Notes under the pieces: generated by a model
The model's input: the letters and a program-made list of their open reading frames with translations, nothing else
What the model was told of the DNA's origin: nothing
Database searches by the model: none
Position numbers and translations under genes: made by a program
From: JABMQB01 sp963666575
Lineage (GTDB): Bacteria > Bacteroidota > Bacteroidia > Bacteroidales > Prolixibacteraceae
Reading direction: 5' to 3'
Assembly: GCA_963666575.2 (NCBI GenBank)
Contig: CAXXYG010000021.1
Span: 1-64,000 of the forward strand
DNA: 64,000 bases
Part shown: in pieces, positions 47,217 through 56,678 of the stretch
Position numbering within the stretch: the stretch's first letter is position 1
Layout: every line of letters starts with the position of its first letter

Positions 47217-48128
47217 ATGAAAAAAAAGGACTTAATTTCGATTACCGATTATACAAAGGATGAATACCTGCGTATAATGGAACTAGCCGCCGAATTTGAA
47301 AAAAATCCCAATCAGGAACTACTGAAAGGGAAAGTTGTGGCTTCGTTGTTTTTTGAACCATCAACACGTACACGTTTAAGTTTTGAAACAGCCATCAGCC
47401 GTTTGGGGGGACGTATTGTTGGATTTGCTGATCCTGACAGCTCAAGTGCTTCCAAAGGCGAAACTCTGCACGACACAATAAAAATGGTTTGTAATTACAC
47501 CGACCTAATTGTAATGCGGCATCCTTTAGAGGGCGCTACACGCTATGCCGCAGAAGTTTCGACAGTACCTGTCCTTAATGCCGGTGATGGAGCAAACCAA
47601 CACCCGACACAAACACTGCTCGACATGTATTCCATTTTAAAAACCCAGGGAAGGCTCGATGACATCAACATTTTTATGGTAGGCGACCTTAAATATGGAA
47701 GGACTGTCCATTCGCTTCTCATGGCGCTATCACAATTTAAAAATCCAATTTTTAATTTTATTGCTCCCGATGAATTACAAATGCCTGATGAGTATAAAAT
47801 GATGTTGGATGAAATGGGTATTAAATATTTTGAACACAAAGAATTTTCAAGCATTATTAGCGAAGCTGATATTATTTACATGACACGTGTTCAGAAAGAA
47901 CGTTTTGCTGACCCAATTGAATATGAAAAGGTTAAAAATGTGTATATCCTTAAAAATGAAATGCTCGTAAATACAAAACCGACTGTTAAAATCCTTCATC
48001 CGCTACCTAGGGTAAATGAAATTCATCCCGATGTTGATGCCAACGAGAAAGCTTATTATTTTGAGCAGGCACAAAATGGAATATATACCAGAGAAGCAAT
48101 TATCGCACATACCATGAACCTTAAATAA
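47217..48128 (+). CDS. pyrB: aspartate carbamoyltransferase catalytic subunit
   Basis: About 303 residues from ATG 47217 (MKKKDLISITDYTKDEY). The frame is open upstream to a GTG at 47148 inside the leader terminator, which I reject as start. Motifs: FFEPSTRTRLSFE (carbamoyl phosphate), VMRHPLEGATRYAAE, AGDGANQHPTQTLLDMY, GDLKYGRTVHSL, and HPLPRVNEIHPDVD. It makes carbamoyl-aspartate, the first committed pyrimidine step. pyrI follows by 7 bp. Confidence 0.96.
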   Translation: MKKKDLISITDYTKDEYLRIMELAAEFEKNPNQELLKGKVVASLFFEPSTRTRLSFETAISRLGGRIVGFADPDSSSASKGETLHDTIKMVCNYTDLIVMRHPLEGATRYAAEVSTVPVLNAGDGANQHPTQTLLDMYSILKTQGRLDDINIFMVGDLKYGRTVHSLLMALSQFKNPIFNFIAPDELQMPDEYKMMLDEMGIKYFEHKEFSSIISEADIIYMTRVQKERFADPIEYEKVKNVYILKNEMLVNTKPTVKILHPLPRVNEIHPDVDANEKAYYFEQAQNGIYTREAIIAHTMNLK

Positions 48129-48135
48129 GCAGGAC

Positions 48136-48606
48136 ATGACTGATCAAATGAAAAAAAAATTAAAACTAAAAGTTAGTGCCATAAAAGATGGTACTGTAAT
48201 AGACCATATTCCAGCCAAAAGCCTATTCAAAGTAATATCAATTTTAAACCTTGACACTATTCCAAATCAAATAACTTTTGGTACCAACCTTGAAAGTGGT
48301 AAATTGGGGTATAAGGCTATTATTAAGGTGAGTGGGAAATTCTTTGAGGATGATGAAATAAATAAAATAGCCCTTTTTGCTCCCCATGCAAAGTTGAATA
48401 TTATCAGAGATTATGCAGTTGTGGAAAAAGGAATTGTGGAAATTCCGGATAAAATCAAAGGTATTGTAAAATGTTTTAATCCAAAATGTATTACAAACCA
48501 CGAAACCATAACAACATGTTTTAAAGTTGTATGTAAAGACCCTGTTTCATTAAAATGCAGGTATTGTGAAAAAATCACCTCTGAAGGGCAGATTTCAATG
48601 ATATAA
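48136..48606 (+). CDS. pyrI: aspartate carbamoyltransferase regulatory subunit
   Basis: The 156-residue protein has the nucleotide-binding N-domain (KVSAIKDGTVIDHIPA) and a zinc domain with Cys in CFNPKC and CRYCEK. It forms the regulated holoenzyme with PyrB. The pair means feedback control by CTP/ATP as in enteric bacteria. Confidence 0.96.
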   Translation: MTDQMKKKLKLKVSAIKDGTVIDHIPAKSLFKVISILNLDTIPNQITFGTNLESGKLGYKAIIKVSGKFFEDDEINKIALFAPHAKLNIIRDYAVVEKGIVEIPDKIKGIVKCFNPKCITNHETITTCFKVVCKDPVSLKCRYCEKITSEGQISMI

Positions 48607-48685
48607 CACGATTTATTTTTTATATTTGCTCCGCTTTATTAGCCCCAATGCTTCGGGGAGTAAATGCGCTGGAGAAATATAAATT

Positions 48686-48769
48686 GCCCAGGTGGCGGAA
48701 TTGGTAGACGCGCTGGTTTCAGGGACCAGTGTTCGCAAGGGCGTGCAGGTTCGAGTCCTGTTCTGGGCA
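48686..48769 (+). tRNA. tRNA-Leu (anticodon CAG)
   Basis: An 84-nt cloverleaf: acceptor GCCCAGG pairs with TCTGGGC; D-loop GGAATTGGTAGACG; anticodon stem CTGGT/ACCAG with loop TTCAGGG (anticodon CAG); long variable arm typical of leucine; T-loop GGTTCGAGTCC. CCA is not encoded. Confidence 0.95.
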
Positions 48770-48784
48770 CAAAAGTTAATCAGA

Positions 48785-48811
48785 AGCCGGTCAATAGGCC
48801 GGCTTTTTTTT
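48785..48811 (+). terminator. terminator after tRNA-Leu
   Basis: AGCCGG pairs with CCGGCT across an 8-nt loop, followed by eight T. Confidence 0.85.
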
Positions 48812-48869
48812 ATTAAAACAAAACGAAATACAAATCGGTTTTCAACGCCCTTTCATATAAAGGCAATAT

Positions 48870-50513
48870 TTAAAGAACAAATATACTTTTCCACATTTCA
48901 TATTCTGCTTTATACCTGTTGTTTATAACCTCGCATATTGTATCAATCCTCATAGTTGATCGATCTTCTAGATTGTAGTTTGACCAATTCGGTTGTCCTT
49001 GTGCGGAAGGTTTCCCTGATTTAGCAAAAGATGTCCAGAATTGGCACATATTTTTTGATGCCTGAAACCGGTCGGGACGAGTACCTGCAAAACCACCTTT
49101 CAAATTGTGAAATTTAAACTGTATATCAAGAGCGTGTAAAGCCCCATATTCAAAATTTGTTCCTTCAATTTTCTCATTTGACTTAAAGCCAAAATTATAC
49201 AGGTAAGCCGGTGCCCCTCCCTGCTGAATTTTCCTTTCGGCAATCCTTATCGACCCAAGTCCCATAATCATCATAGACCTAATTGCTATATAAATTTCAC
49301 CAGGGGTTTTTCCAGGATTAGTTTCATGATATACTTCGCTTATCAAGTCAGCCTTTCCTCCAAAATACTTTACCAGCCTCTTTTTTAATTGTTCTTCCGA
49401 CAATGTAAAAACCTCTTTATCGTCAGCAGTCATTGCAAAAAAGATATATTCATCTTCATTCCAACCAACCAACAAAGGCTTGTTTCTTGAGATTTTAGGT
49501 GCAGTAGGCTCAAACGGATGAGCTGTAATGATATGATTATCGACCAGTGCACCAAAACCGCCTATATTGGTATTAGCAATCCCCTGAAAACCACCCATAA
49601 GTTCATTTGATTTATTATTAATATATTCCTGTACCTTCAATAATTTTGAGGTTGGTACTTCTAACAATTTTTTCCAGTTTGTGGTTGAAATGTTTAAATA
49701 TTCAAGAACCAACCGTGTAGTTTTTGCTGCATCTTCTTTTCTAATAAGTTCAACTGCCGGACCACTTTCAATTGATGCTTTGTTAAAATATGGTTCCGCC
49801 TCTGGCATAGCATACAAACTTGAAGTTTTCATTCCTCCACCTGATTCACCAAATATCATTACATTATTCGGATCGCCTCCAAATTCTGATATATTTTCAT
49901 TGACCCATTTCAGTGCTAATGCAATATCCTGAACTCCACGGTTACCGGAACCTTTATATTCTTCGCCTGCTATTTCATCCAGATAAAGGAATCCGAGCAA
50001 TCCTAATCTATGATTAGATGCAACCACTACCACATCATACATCTGGGCAAGGTTAGTTCCATCCTGAAAACTGCTTCCTGCTGAACCGGCCAGGTATCCA
50101 CCACCATGATTATAAAACATTACAGGCCTTTTTTTATGATCATTTACGGGAGTCCAAATATTTAACACTAAACAGTCCTCGGCAGGATCTGGTTCATTAG
50201 TTCCAAACGTTTGATTGGGTGCTTGGATTGATGGATACCCCAATTTTAATGCATTCCTAACTCCTTTCCAGGGTTTCATCGAGCCTGCTTTCTGAAACCT
50301 GTTTTTTCCTGAAATACTACCGGCATAAGAAACTCCCTTGAAAATACTCACACCATTTTCACGGTATCCTCTTAGTTTGCCGTGAGTAGTTTCCACTATC
50401 AGGTAATCCTCTACTTTATCACAACATGAATTAAAAATGCCAGGCAATAAAATAGCAGGAGCTATTGCCAAAGATGCCTTCTTTAAATATTGTCTTCTTG
50501 TATAATATTTCAT
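48870..50513 (-). CDS. type B carboxylesterase, exported
   Basis: The 547-residue protein starts with a twin-arginine-like leader (TRRQYLKKASLAIAPAILLPGIFNSCC). It has the carboxylesterase fold: GVSIFKGVSYAG, EDCLVLNIWTP, oxyanion NHGGGYLAGSAG, nucleophile FGESGGGMKTS, and catalytic His GALHALDI. It hydrolyses esters, possibly sugar O-esters given its place at the end of a SusCD-type locus. It is the last minus-strand gene of that locus. Confidence 0.88.
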   Translation of the reverse strand: MKYYTRRQYLKKASLAIAPAILLPGIFNSCCDKVEDYLIVETTHGKLRGYRENGVSIFKGVSYAGSISGKNRFQKAGSMKPWKGVRNALKLGYPSIQAPNQTFGTNEPDPAEDCLVLNIWTPVNDHKKRPVMFYNHGGGYLAGSAGSSFQDGTNLAQMYDVVVVASNHRLGLLGFLYLDEIAGEEYKGSGNRGVQDIALALKWVNENISEFGGDPNNVMIFGESGGGMKTSSLYAMPEAEPYFNKASIESGPAVELIRKEDAAKTTRLVLEYLNISTTNWKKLLEVPTSKLLKVQEYINNKSNELMGGFQGIANTNIGGFGALVDNHIITAHPFEPTAPKISRNKPLLVGWNEDEYIFFAMTADDKEVFTLSEEQLKKRLVKYFGGKADLISEVYHETNPGKTPGEIYIAIRSMMIMGLGSIRIAERKIQQGGAPAYLYNFGFKSNEKIEGTNFEYGALHALDIQFKFHNLKGGFAGTRPDRFQASKNMCQFWTSFAKSGKPSAQGQPNWSNYNLEDRSTMRIDTICEVINNRYKAEYEMWKSIFVL

Positions 50514-50589
50514 AATATAATTATATATCTGCTTAAAAAAACCAAATATGATTTATAGGAAAATTTACATTTTTAACCTTTTTTCTTTT

Positions 50590-51456
50590 TTAGAGATTAC
50601 CTGGATTATAAGCAACTTTAGCAAAACCATATTTACAGAGTGTTCTATTTCCTAAGAATGTTTTTAAAGTATCATTTTTGCAGGTTCCATTTAATATATT
50701 TTTTACACATTCTATCTGGTCTTTTATAAATTCGCAACTGGCAGGTAATCCATGTCCAGGCATCAAAGTATCGAATTCATTGATTCTGCTTACTTGTTTT
50801 TTTAGTGTTTTCAAGTATTCAGATAATGGTAGGCATTCATCTAAAAACAACCAAACTATTGTGTTATTTGTATCCCCGGTATAAAGTACTTTTTCATCGA
50901 TATCCAACAAGCATATTGATCCTGAAGTATGTCCCGGCGTTTCAATAACCTCAATTTTCCTACCTCCCAAATCAAAAACATAACCCTCATTAACTTGAAA
51001 TATTTGAGAATTGCAAAGTTTACCTTTATATAATTCAAATTCGGAAGGACGATTACCATTTGTCAATGTGGATATTATTTCATTCATTATAGGTGGAGAA
51101 TTAAACTCCTTAATTCCCTTAATATCATTAGGATGTACAAAAATCTTTTCAAATTGGAAATTAGCTCCAGCATGATCCGAATGAGCATGAGTATTTACGA
51201 CCATTAATGGTTTATCAGTGATAGACTTAATTACAGACAACAAGTCAGCAATACCAAGGCCTGTATCAATTATAAGTGCCTTATCATTACCTTCTAGTAA
51301 ATAAACATTAACTGCGCCTTGTTCGTCAATAATCCATGTTTTTGAATCCAATTTCTTTACCGAAAACCATGAATCAGATGTTTGAGCAACTAGGTTAGTG
51401 CTGCGAAAAATAATTAATGTATATAAAAGCAAAAAGTATAAATGTATTGATTTCAT
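50590..51456 (-). CDS. exported MBL-fold metallo-hydrolase
   Basis: The 288-residue protein has a signal peptide (ending NLVAQ) and metallo-beta-lactamase-fold zinc motifs NTHAHSDHAGANF, ETPGHTSGSI, YTGDTNN and MPGHGLPA. The family includes lactonases, glyoxalase II and beta-lactamases; the substrate is not clear. It is between SusD and a carboxylesterase, separated from susD by a hairpin. Confidence 0.85.
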   Translation of the reverse strand: MKSIHLYFLLLYTLIIFRSTNLVAQTSDSWFSVKKLDSKTWIIDEQGAVNVYLLEGNDKALIIDTGLGIADLLSVIKSITDKPLMVVNTHAHSDHAGANFQFEKIFVHPNDIKGIKEFNSPPIMNEIISTLTNGNRPSEFELYKGKLCNSQIFQVNEGYVFDLGGRKIEVIETPGHTSGSICLLDIDEKVLYTGDTNNTIVWLFLDECLPLSEYLKTLKKQVSRINEFDTLMPGHGLPASCEFIKDQIECVKNILNGTCKNDTLKTFLGNRTLCKYGFAKVAYNPGNL

Positions 51457-51646
51457 ATTATTTGTTTTGTTATATTATTTATGTTAATAATTTTTATCAA
51501 TTTTAGTTTATTGAATTTCAGATGTATTTTTATTCTGCATGTTTTTTGAGGGACAGCTGAGTAATTTTATGTTTAAATTATAATAAAGTTTAATTCTCAA
51601 TTATTGAATATAATATTTCTTATTTATTAAGTAAGTTTTATATTAT

Positions 51647-51668
51647 ACCTCGGAGTAAACTCCGAGGT
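51647..51668. repeat. perfect hairpin after susD
   Basis: ACCTCGGAGT and ACTCCGAGGT, 10-bp arms with an AA centre, lie about 30 bp after the susD stop. There is no good T run on either side, so it may stabilise mRNA 3' ends or act as a weak terminator. The surrounding gap 51457-51700 is otherwise AT-rich and empty. Confidence 0.7.
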
Positions 51669-51700
51669 TAATAATTTGAATATAAAATAATTATTGTTGA

Positions 51701-53161
51701 TTAATTATTTAAATTTGGATTAGCTGTTGTTTCACTGGCAGGAAGAGGTAAATAGTATGTAATAGCTCCTGAAGGTTGAAGATCATCAGGGTTTTTCTTA
51801 GCCACAACTTCTTCTACCATTTCAAGCCTTAATAAATCAAACCAACGACAATACTCTCCTGCAAATTCCCATCCTTTTTCCTGCACAATCTGCTTTTGCG
51901 TAGCCGATGTTAAATCAACAGTTGGATTTGGCATATTTATTGGCAAGCCATAAGCACGGCGTATAATTTTATTTACAGCTTCTAATGCTGAAACATCTTG
52001 TGTATTGTTTGTAGCCATGACCTGTGCTTCAGCATACACTAAATAAACTTCAGCCAATCGTTCCAATGGCAAAGAAAGGATATTAAACCAATCCGATTTT
52101 GGCCCATATAGTTTTTTAAAATAAGGACGCTTTTGTTTAAATTCAGTCCATGGTTTTCCATTAGCTAATTCAGATTGATAAGTAATATCTTTTCTGATTT
52201 GTTCCGGAAACTCTTCGAAAAATGTTATTTCTCCAAAATAATCATCCCAACCACCTTCATCTCCCGGTCTGGGCGACAAACCATATGCAGCATTCGAATT
52301 ATACCATTGACCTCCGGATGTTAAAGCAAAAACCTCCTCTTTATTACCATCGTTATTAATTGTTGCACTGGGCCATAAGTCAATAAAATTATCCATTAAC
52401 CCAAATCCATAAACTTCTTCATTGTCTATTACTTCTTTGGCTTTACTGGCAGCAAGAGCATATTTCGATTCATCTTTTATTGGCCAACCTGCCATCTGAA
52501 GATATACTTCAGCTAATATTGCTTTTGCTGTACCTTTATTGGCCCGGCCAGGTTGTGGTTTAACATTGCCCATTAAATTCTCAGCTTGCTGAAGATCAAC
52601 AATAATTTGTTCATAGATTTCTGATTCATTTGCTGATTCAATTGAGAGAATTAATTCATCGAATACATTAGTATTCAAAACAAGTGGGGCTTTACCCCAT
52701 AATCTAACAATCCAGAAATAGTTATATGCCCTCAGAAAATATGCTTCTCCGGCAATTTGATTAATATTTGCTTGATTACCTGATGCATTTTCGTAATTCG
52801 CAATAATATTATTCGCTCCCTGAATCGATTTATAGGCACCATTCCAAATAAATGGAAGACGACCATTTTGTTGAGATACATTAAACTGATCAAATTCACG
52901 GAAAGGGGCAGTACCACCACCTTTCTGCGTAGTTAAATCATCACTACCCATTAAAACAGCCTGAGTTGAGGCATTCATAAAACCAGAACTCCAAGTGTAA
53001 GAAAGTGGCTTATACGTACCAACAAGGGCAGCAATAAGCCCAGATTCATTATTCAAGGCTCCGCTTTCTGAGGTGATTTGTGTAGATAAATCCTCTTCAA
53101 GATAATTGGCACATGAATTTACTATAAATATTAACATTAATAATATTGATATATTTTTCAT
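51701..53161 (-). CDS. SusD/RagB-family surface glycan-binding lipoprotein
   Basis: The 486-residue protein has a lipoprotein signal (LIFIVNSCANYLEED, Cys17), the SusD helical TPR core (EAYFLRAYNYFWIVRLWGKAPLVL, AKAILAEVYLQMAGWP) and the C-terminal EFAGEYCRWFDLLRLEMVEEVV and ITYYLPLPASET. It caps the SusC barrel and binds oligosaccharide. The start is 18 bp after susC. Confidence 0.94.
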   Translation of the reverse strand: MKNISILLMLIFIVNSCANYLEEDLSTQITSESGALNNESGLIAALVGTYKPLSYTWSSGFMNASTQAVLMGSDDLTTQKGGGTAPFREFDQFNVSQQNGRLPFIWNGAYKSIQGANNIIANYENASGNQANINQIAGEAYFLRAYNYFWIVRLWGKAPLVLNTNVFDELILSIESANESEIYEQIIVDLQQAENLMGNVKPQPGRANKGTAKAILAEVYLQMAGWPIKDESKYALAASKAKEVIDNEEVYGFGLMDNFIDLWPSATINNDGNKEEVFALTSGGQWYNSNAAYGLSPRPGDEGGWDDYFGEITFFEEFPEQIRKDITYQSELANGKPWTEFKQKRPYFKKLYGPKSDWFNILSLPLERLAEVYLVYAEAQVMATNNTQDVSALEAVNKIIRRAYGLPINMPNPTVDLTSATQKQIVQEKGWEFAGEYCRWFDLLRLEMVEEVVAKKNPDDLQPSGAITYYLPLPASETTANPNLNN

Positions 53162-53179
53162 TATAATTCCTTTTTATTG

Positions 53180-56100
53180 TTAAAAATTAAGTCTAACTCC
53201 AAATGTCCACGTTTTAGCATTAGGGTAAGAACCTGCATCTGCTCCACGTGAATCCCTTGAGCCAAGATTAGAATATGATTCGGGGTCAAGACCCTTGTAA
53301 TTTGTCAAAGTCCACAAATTGGTACCACTAATAATAACCGAACCATTTATTCCCAAAACAAAATCTTTAGGCAGATTATAAGATAAGCTAAGATTTTTTA
53401 ATCTTAAATAATCTCCCTTTTCGAGGAATCTTGAAGTTTGAAATTCTGGAACATCTGTTGCACTAAATGCAGGAATATTACTATTTTGATTATCAGGCGA
53501 CCACCTGTCCAAAATATCAGAATGAGTTATCTCACGGGCGTCAGTAGAAGCCATGATTGATTGTGCGTAAGTAAAATTCCACTTGTCAAATCCCATAAGT
53601 GCCTGGAAAAAAACATTCAAAGTAAAAGCTTTGTATTTAATAGTATTGTTCCAACCAAACATATGTGTTGGTATACCTGATCCAATTCTTTGATAATCAT
53701 CTCCTCCAATTAAGAAATCATTATTAACATCTTCATATTTTGAATCACCGGGCACATTCCCATATTTAATAGCTTCAGAAGCTTCATCAAGCTGCCAAAC
53801 ACCCAGATATTTCAGGCACCAATAATTCGAAAGGCTGTAACCAGGTAATATTACTCCTTCCGGAAGATTCGTATTTCCTTGACCAATATCACCATCAACA
53901 AAAATCTGTCTCTGGTCACCAATACTAATTACTTCATTTTTCAAAAATGAAGCATTAATGCTTGAAGTCCAATTCAATCCACTTTTTTTATCCAAAATCT
54001 TCGCCCCTAGAGTAAATTCAAACCCAGTATTTTTTACTTCACCAAGATTTCTAAAAATAGATCCTCCTCCAGAATATTGAGGTAATGGTACACTAAGCAA
54101 TAAATCGGTTGTATTTTTTACAAAATAATCTATCTCCGCATTTAACTTATTATTAAAAACAGATATATCTAGCCCTGCATTAATTTGTTTAGTTGTTTCC
54201 CATTTTAGATTTTCATTTCCTGGATTACCAATAATAATCCCGGAACTCATTTTCCCATTTTCAAAAGAACTTCCAGCTCCAAGGGCACTTGTATTAAAGT
54301 TAGTAACCGTACCAAATACAGGTATTGCCTGACTTCCTGTTTTCCCTACGCTAGCCCTAAATTTTAGATTATCCAAAAATCCTAAATCTTTTATAAACGG
54401 TTCTTCAGATAAACGCCAACCTAGGCCAATAGATGGAAATGTACTGTACTGATTGCTTCCTCTAAATTTTGAAGAGCCATCTGTACGAACTGAAGCGGTT
54501 AAAAGATATTTGTCCATTAAAGAATAATTTATTCTTCCTATAAAAGAACGAATGGTTTCTTTACTTTTTACAGCCTCTGATGAAAGAGAATTTGCTAACG
54601 TAATATTATCATATTTCAAATTAGGGAATTGAAGTTCCCCTGCTGTAGTAAAGAATATATCGTTTTGTAAGAATTGATGCTCCATTACTCCGGTTGCAGT
54701 TATTCGATGAACATCATTAATCGTTTTTGTATACGTAAGCGTATTGGTGTTTTGTAAGAATACTCTTTCAAGAGATCCACGAACAGCAGTAGGATTAAAA
54801 AATAGTGAATTTGCAGAAAAGTCTTTTTGTTGCGTATTGCCATAGCTTACACCAAATCCTATGTCTAATGTTAATCCTTCAAAGGGTTTAATAATAAAAC
54901 TACCATTTGCATTAAATACATTATTTTCTCTAATGTAATCATTCTGTGCTATCTCCAACGGATTACCTATTACAGTACTTCCCAAGTCATTTAGAGTAAG
55001 TTTACCATATTCATCCCTAATCGGAGTTGTTGGAGACCAAGCTATAGCTGCAGCTAATACACTTCGATTATCACTATTTCCCTCAGTATTATTATTTTCT
55101 CTACGGGCAAAACTCATTTTTAAGTTAGCACTTAATTTATTACTAATTATTGCATTAAGATTTGTCCTCAACGAATATCTTTTATAATTTGAATTAATAA
55201 TAATACCTTCCTGATCATAAAAGCTGCCAGAAATAAAATATGTAATTCTTTCATTACCTCCTGAATAATCCAACTGATATTCTTGCCCTTTCCCTATCCG
55301 AAGTACTTCATTTTGCCAATCGGTACTGTTGCCATTTTTGAACAATGCAATGTCAGCGTCAGAGAAAGTTGGTGTTGTCCCCATAGCTAATGCTCTTTCA
55401 TTCGATACAGTAGCGAATTGGAAAGCATCCATTATATCCCATGTTTTTAATACCTTGCTAGTAAAATAGCTTGCTGATAATGAAAATTTTGGGTTTCCTG
55501 AAACACCACCTTTTGTGGTTATAAGGACAACTCCATTTGAACCCCTACTTCCGTAAATAGCAGTAGACGAAGCATCTTTTAAAACTTGAATAGTTTCTAT
55601 ATCTGTAGGGTTTACATTTCTATAATCTGCTCCTACAAAACCATCAATTACATAAAGTGGGTCGTTATTTCCATTTATAGAATTTGCTCCACGTATACGG
55701 ATTGATGTTGCACCTCCTGGTGCACCTGAAGAATTTACGACATTCACTCCTGAAATACGGCCTTGTAAAATCTGGTCAACCCGATTTACAGGCTGTGCTT
55801 CATAATCATTTCTATTAAGTGCTGCAACAGAGCCAGTAAGGTCACTCTTTTTCATAGTACCATATCCAATAGCAATAACTTCAGCTAAGCCTATGCTTTC
55901 TTCAGCTAACACAACATTGATTGTACTTTTCCCTTCAACAGGAATTTCTTGTTTTTCCATTCCCACAAAAGAGAATACCAAAGTGGCATCATCAGAAACA
56001 TTGACGAGGGAATAATTTCCTTCAATATCGGTTACTGTTCCCTGTGTGGTGCCTTTAATAATAACTGTTACACCTGGGAGAGAAGAGTTGGAGGAATCAG

Positions 56101-56515
56101 TAACTTTGCCAGATACAGATTTTTGTTGTTCGGCTTCTGTTTTTCGTACGGAAGTAAGCACAATTTGTCTATCACTAATTTCATATATTATTTCAGTATC
56201 TTCCATTAATTGATCGAGAATTGTTATTAATGGTTGATTTTCACAATTGATACTTTTTCTTTGATTTATATCAACAATATTTGCATTAAACATAAAATAG
56301 AATTCAGACTGATTCTCTATTTTATCAAGAATATTAAGAATTGTTTCATTTCTGCAGTTAAGACTTAGCTGTTTGGTTTGGGAATAGCCTTCCAATGCAA
56401 ATGTTTGAGTAATACTTATTATCAGTAATAATGCAACAATCCTCATTTTTCTCAGAAATTTGGATTTCCAGATAATATATTCTCCGGAAATCAATTCACA
56501 ATAAATTTTTTTCAT
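53180..56515 (-). CDS. SusC/RagA TonB-linked outer membrane transporter
   Basis: About 1111 residues from ATG 56515; an upstream TTG extension to 56548 is not needed. Domains: signal segment, STN domain (LSLNCRNETILNILDKIEN...DRQIVLTS, residues about 50-130), carboxypeptidase regulatory-like domain (GKVTDSSNSSLPGVTVIIKG), plug (IAIGYGTMKKSDLTGSV, GGATSIRIRGANSI) and barrel ending TFGVRLNF. The STN domain lets it signal to the FecR and ECF sigma pair upstream. It imports glycan fragments with SusD. Confidence 0.95.
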   Translation of the reverse strand: MKKIYCELISGEYIIWKSKFLRKMRIVALLLIISITQTFALEGYSQTKQLSLNCRNETILNILDKIENQSEFYFMFNANIVDINQRKSINCENQPLITILDQLMEDTEIIYEISDRQIVLTSVRKTEAEQQKSVSGKVTDSSNSSLPGVTVIIKGTTQGTVTDIEGNYSLVNVSDDATLVFSFVGMEKQEIPVEGKSTINVVLAEESIGLAEVIAIGYGTMKKSDLTGSVAALNRNDYEAQPVNRVDQILQGRISGVNVVNSSGAPGGATSIRIRGANSINGNNDPLYVIDGFVGADYRNVNPTDIETIQVLKDASSTAIYGSRGSNGVVLITTKGGVSGNPKFSLSASYFTSKVLKTWDIMDAFQFATVSNERALAMGTTPTFSDADIALFKNGNSTDWQNEVLRIGKGQEYQLDYSGGNERITYFISGSFYDQEGIIINSNYKRYSLRTNLNAIISNKLSANLKMSFARRENNNTEGNSDNRSVLAAAIAWSPTTPIRDEYGKLTLNDLGSTVIGNPLEIAQNDYIRENNVFNANGSFIIKPFEGLTLDIGFGVSYGNTQQKDFSANSLFFNPTAVRGSLERVFLQNTNTLTYTKTINDVHRITATGVMEHQFLQNDIFFTTAGELQFPNLKYDNITLANSLSSEAVKSKETIRSFIGRINYSLMDKYLLTASVRTDGSSKFRGSNQYSTFPSIGLGWRLSEEPFIKDLGFLDNLKFRASVGKTGSQAIPVFGTVTNFNTSALGAGSSFENGKMSSGIIIGNPGNENLKWETTKQINAGLDISVFNNKLNAEIDYFVKNTTDLLLSVPLPQYSGGGSIFRNLGEVKNTGFEFTLGAKILDKKSGLNWTSSINASFLKNEVISIGDQRQIFVDGDIGQGNTNLPEGVILPGYSLSNYWCLKYLGVWQLDEASEAIKYGNVPGDSKYEDVNNDFLIGGDDYQRIGSGIPTHMFGWNNTIKYKAFTLNVFFQALMGFDKWNFTYAQSIMASTDAREITHSDILDRWSPDNQNSNIPAFSATDVPEFQTSRFLEKGDYLRLKNLSLSYNLPKDFVLGINGSVIISGTNLWTLTNYKGLDPESYSNLGSRDSRGADAGSYPNAKTWTFGVRLNF

Positions 56516-56599
56516 AAATTTGTTTTGATTTGGATTATTAAAATTCAAGTTCTTTATGCCTCTGATGTTGGATACAGCGAGGCGTTAAAAAAGTAAGGG

Positions 56600-56626
56600 G
56601 AGATGTTACTAGCATCTCCTTTTTTG
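56600..56626. terminator. hairpin between fecR and susC
   Basis: GGAGATG and CATCTCC, 7-bp arms, with T run on the plus side and a less regular T run on the minus side. It may end the FecR transcript and separate sigma-fecR from susCD. Confidence 0.5.
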
Positions 56627-56678
56627 TTCGTTGTTTTAGTTCATTGCATAAGCTCAGATTTTAAAATTATACATTTTG

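Noticed and set aside
48692..48928. A plus-strand ORF of 78 codons over the tRNA-Leu
   Set aside because: It overlaps the tRNA and its terminator and has no protein-like pattern.
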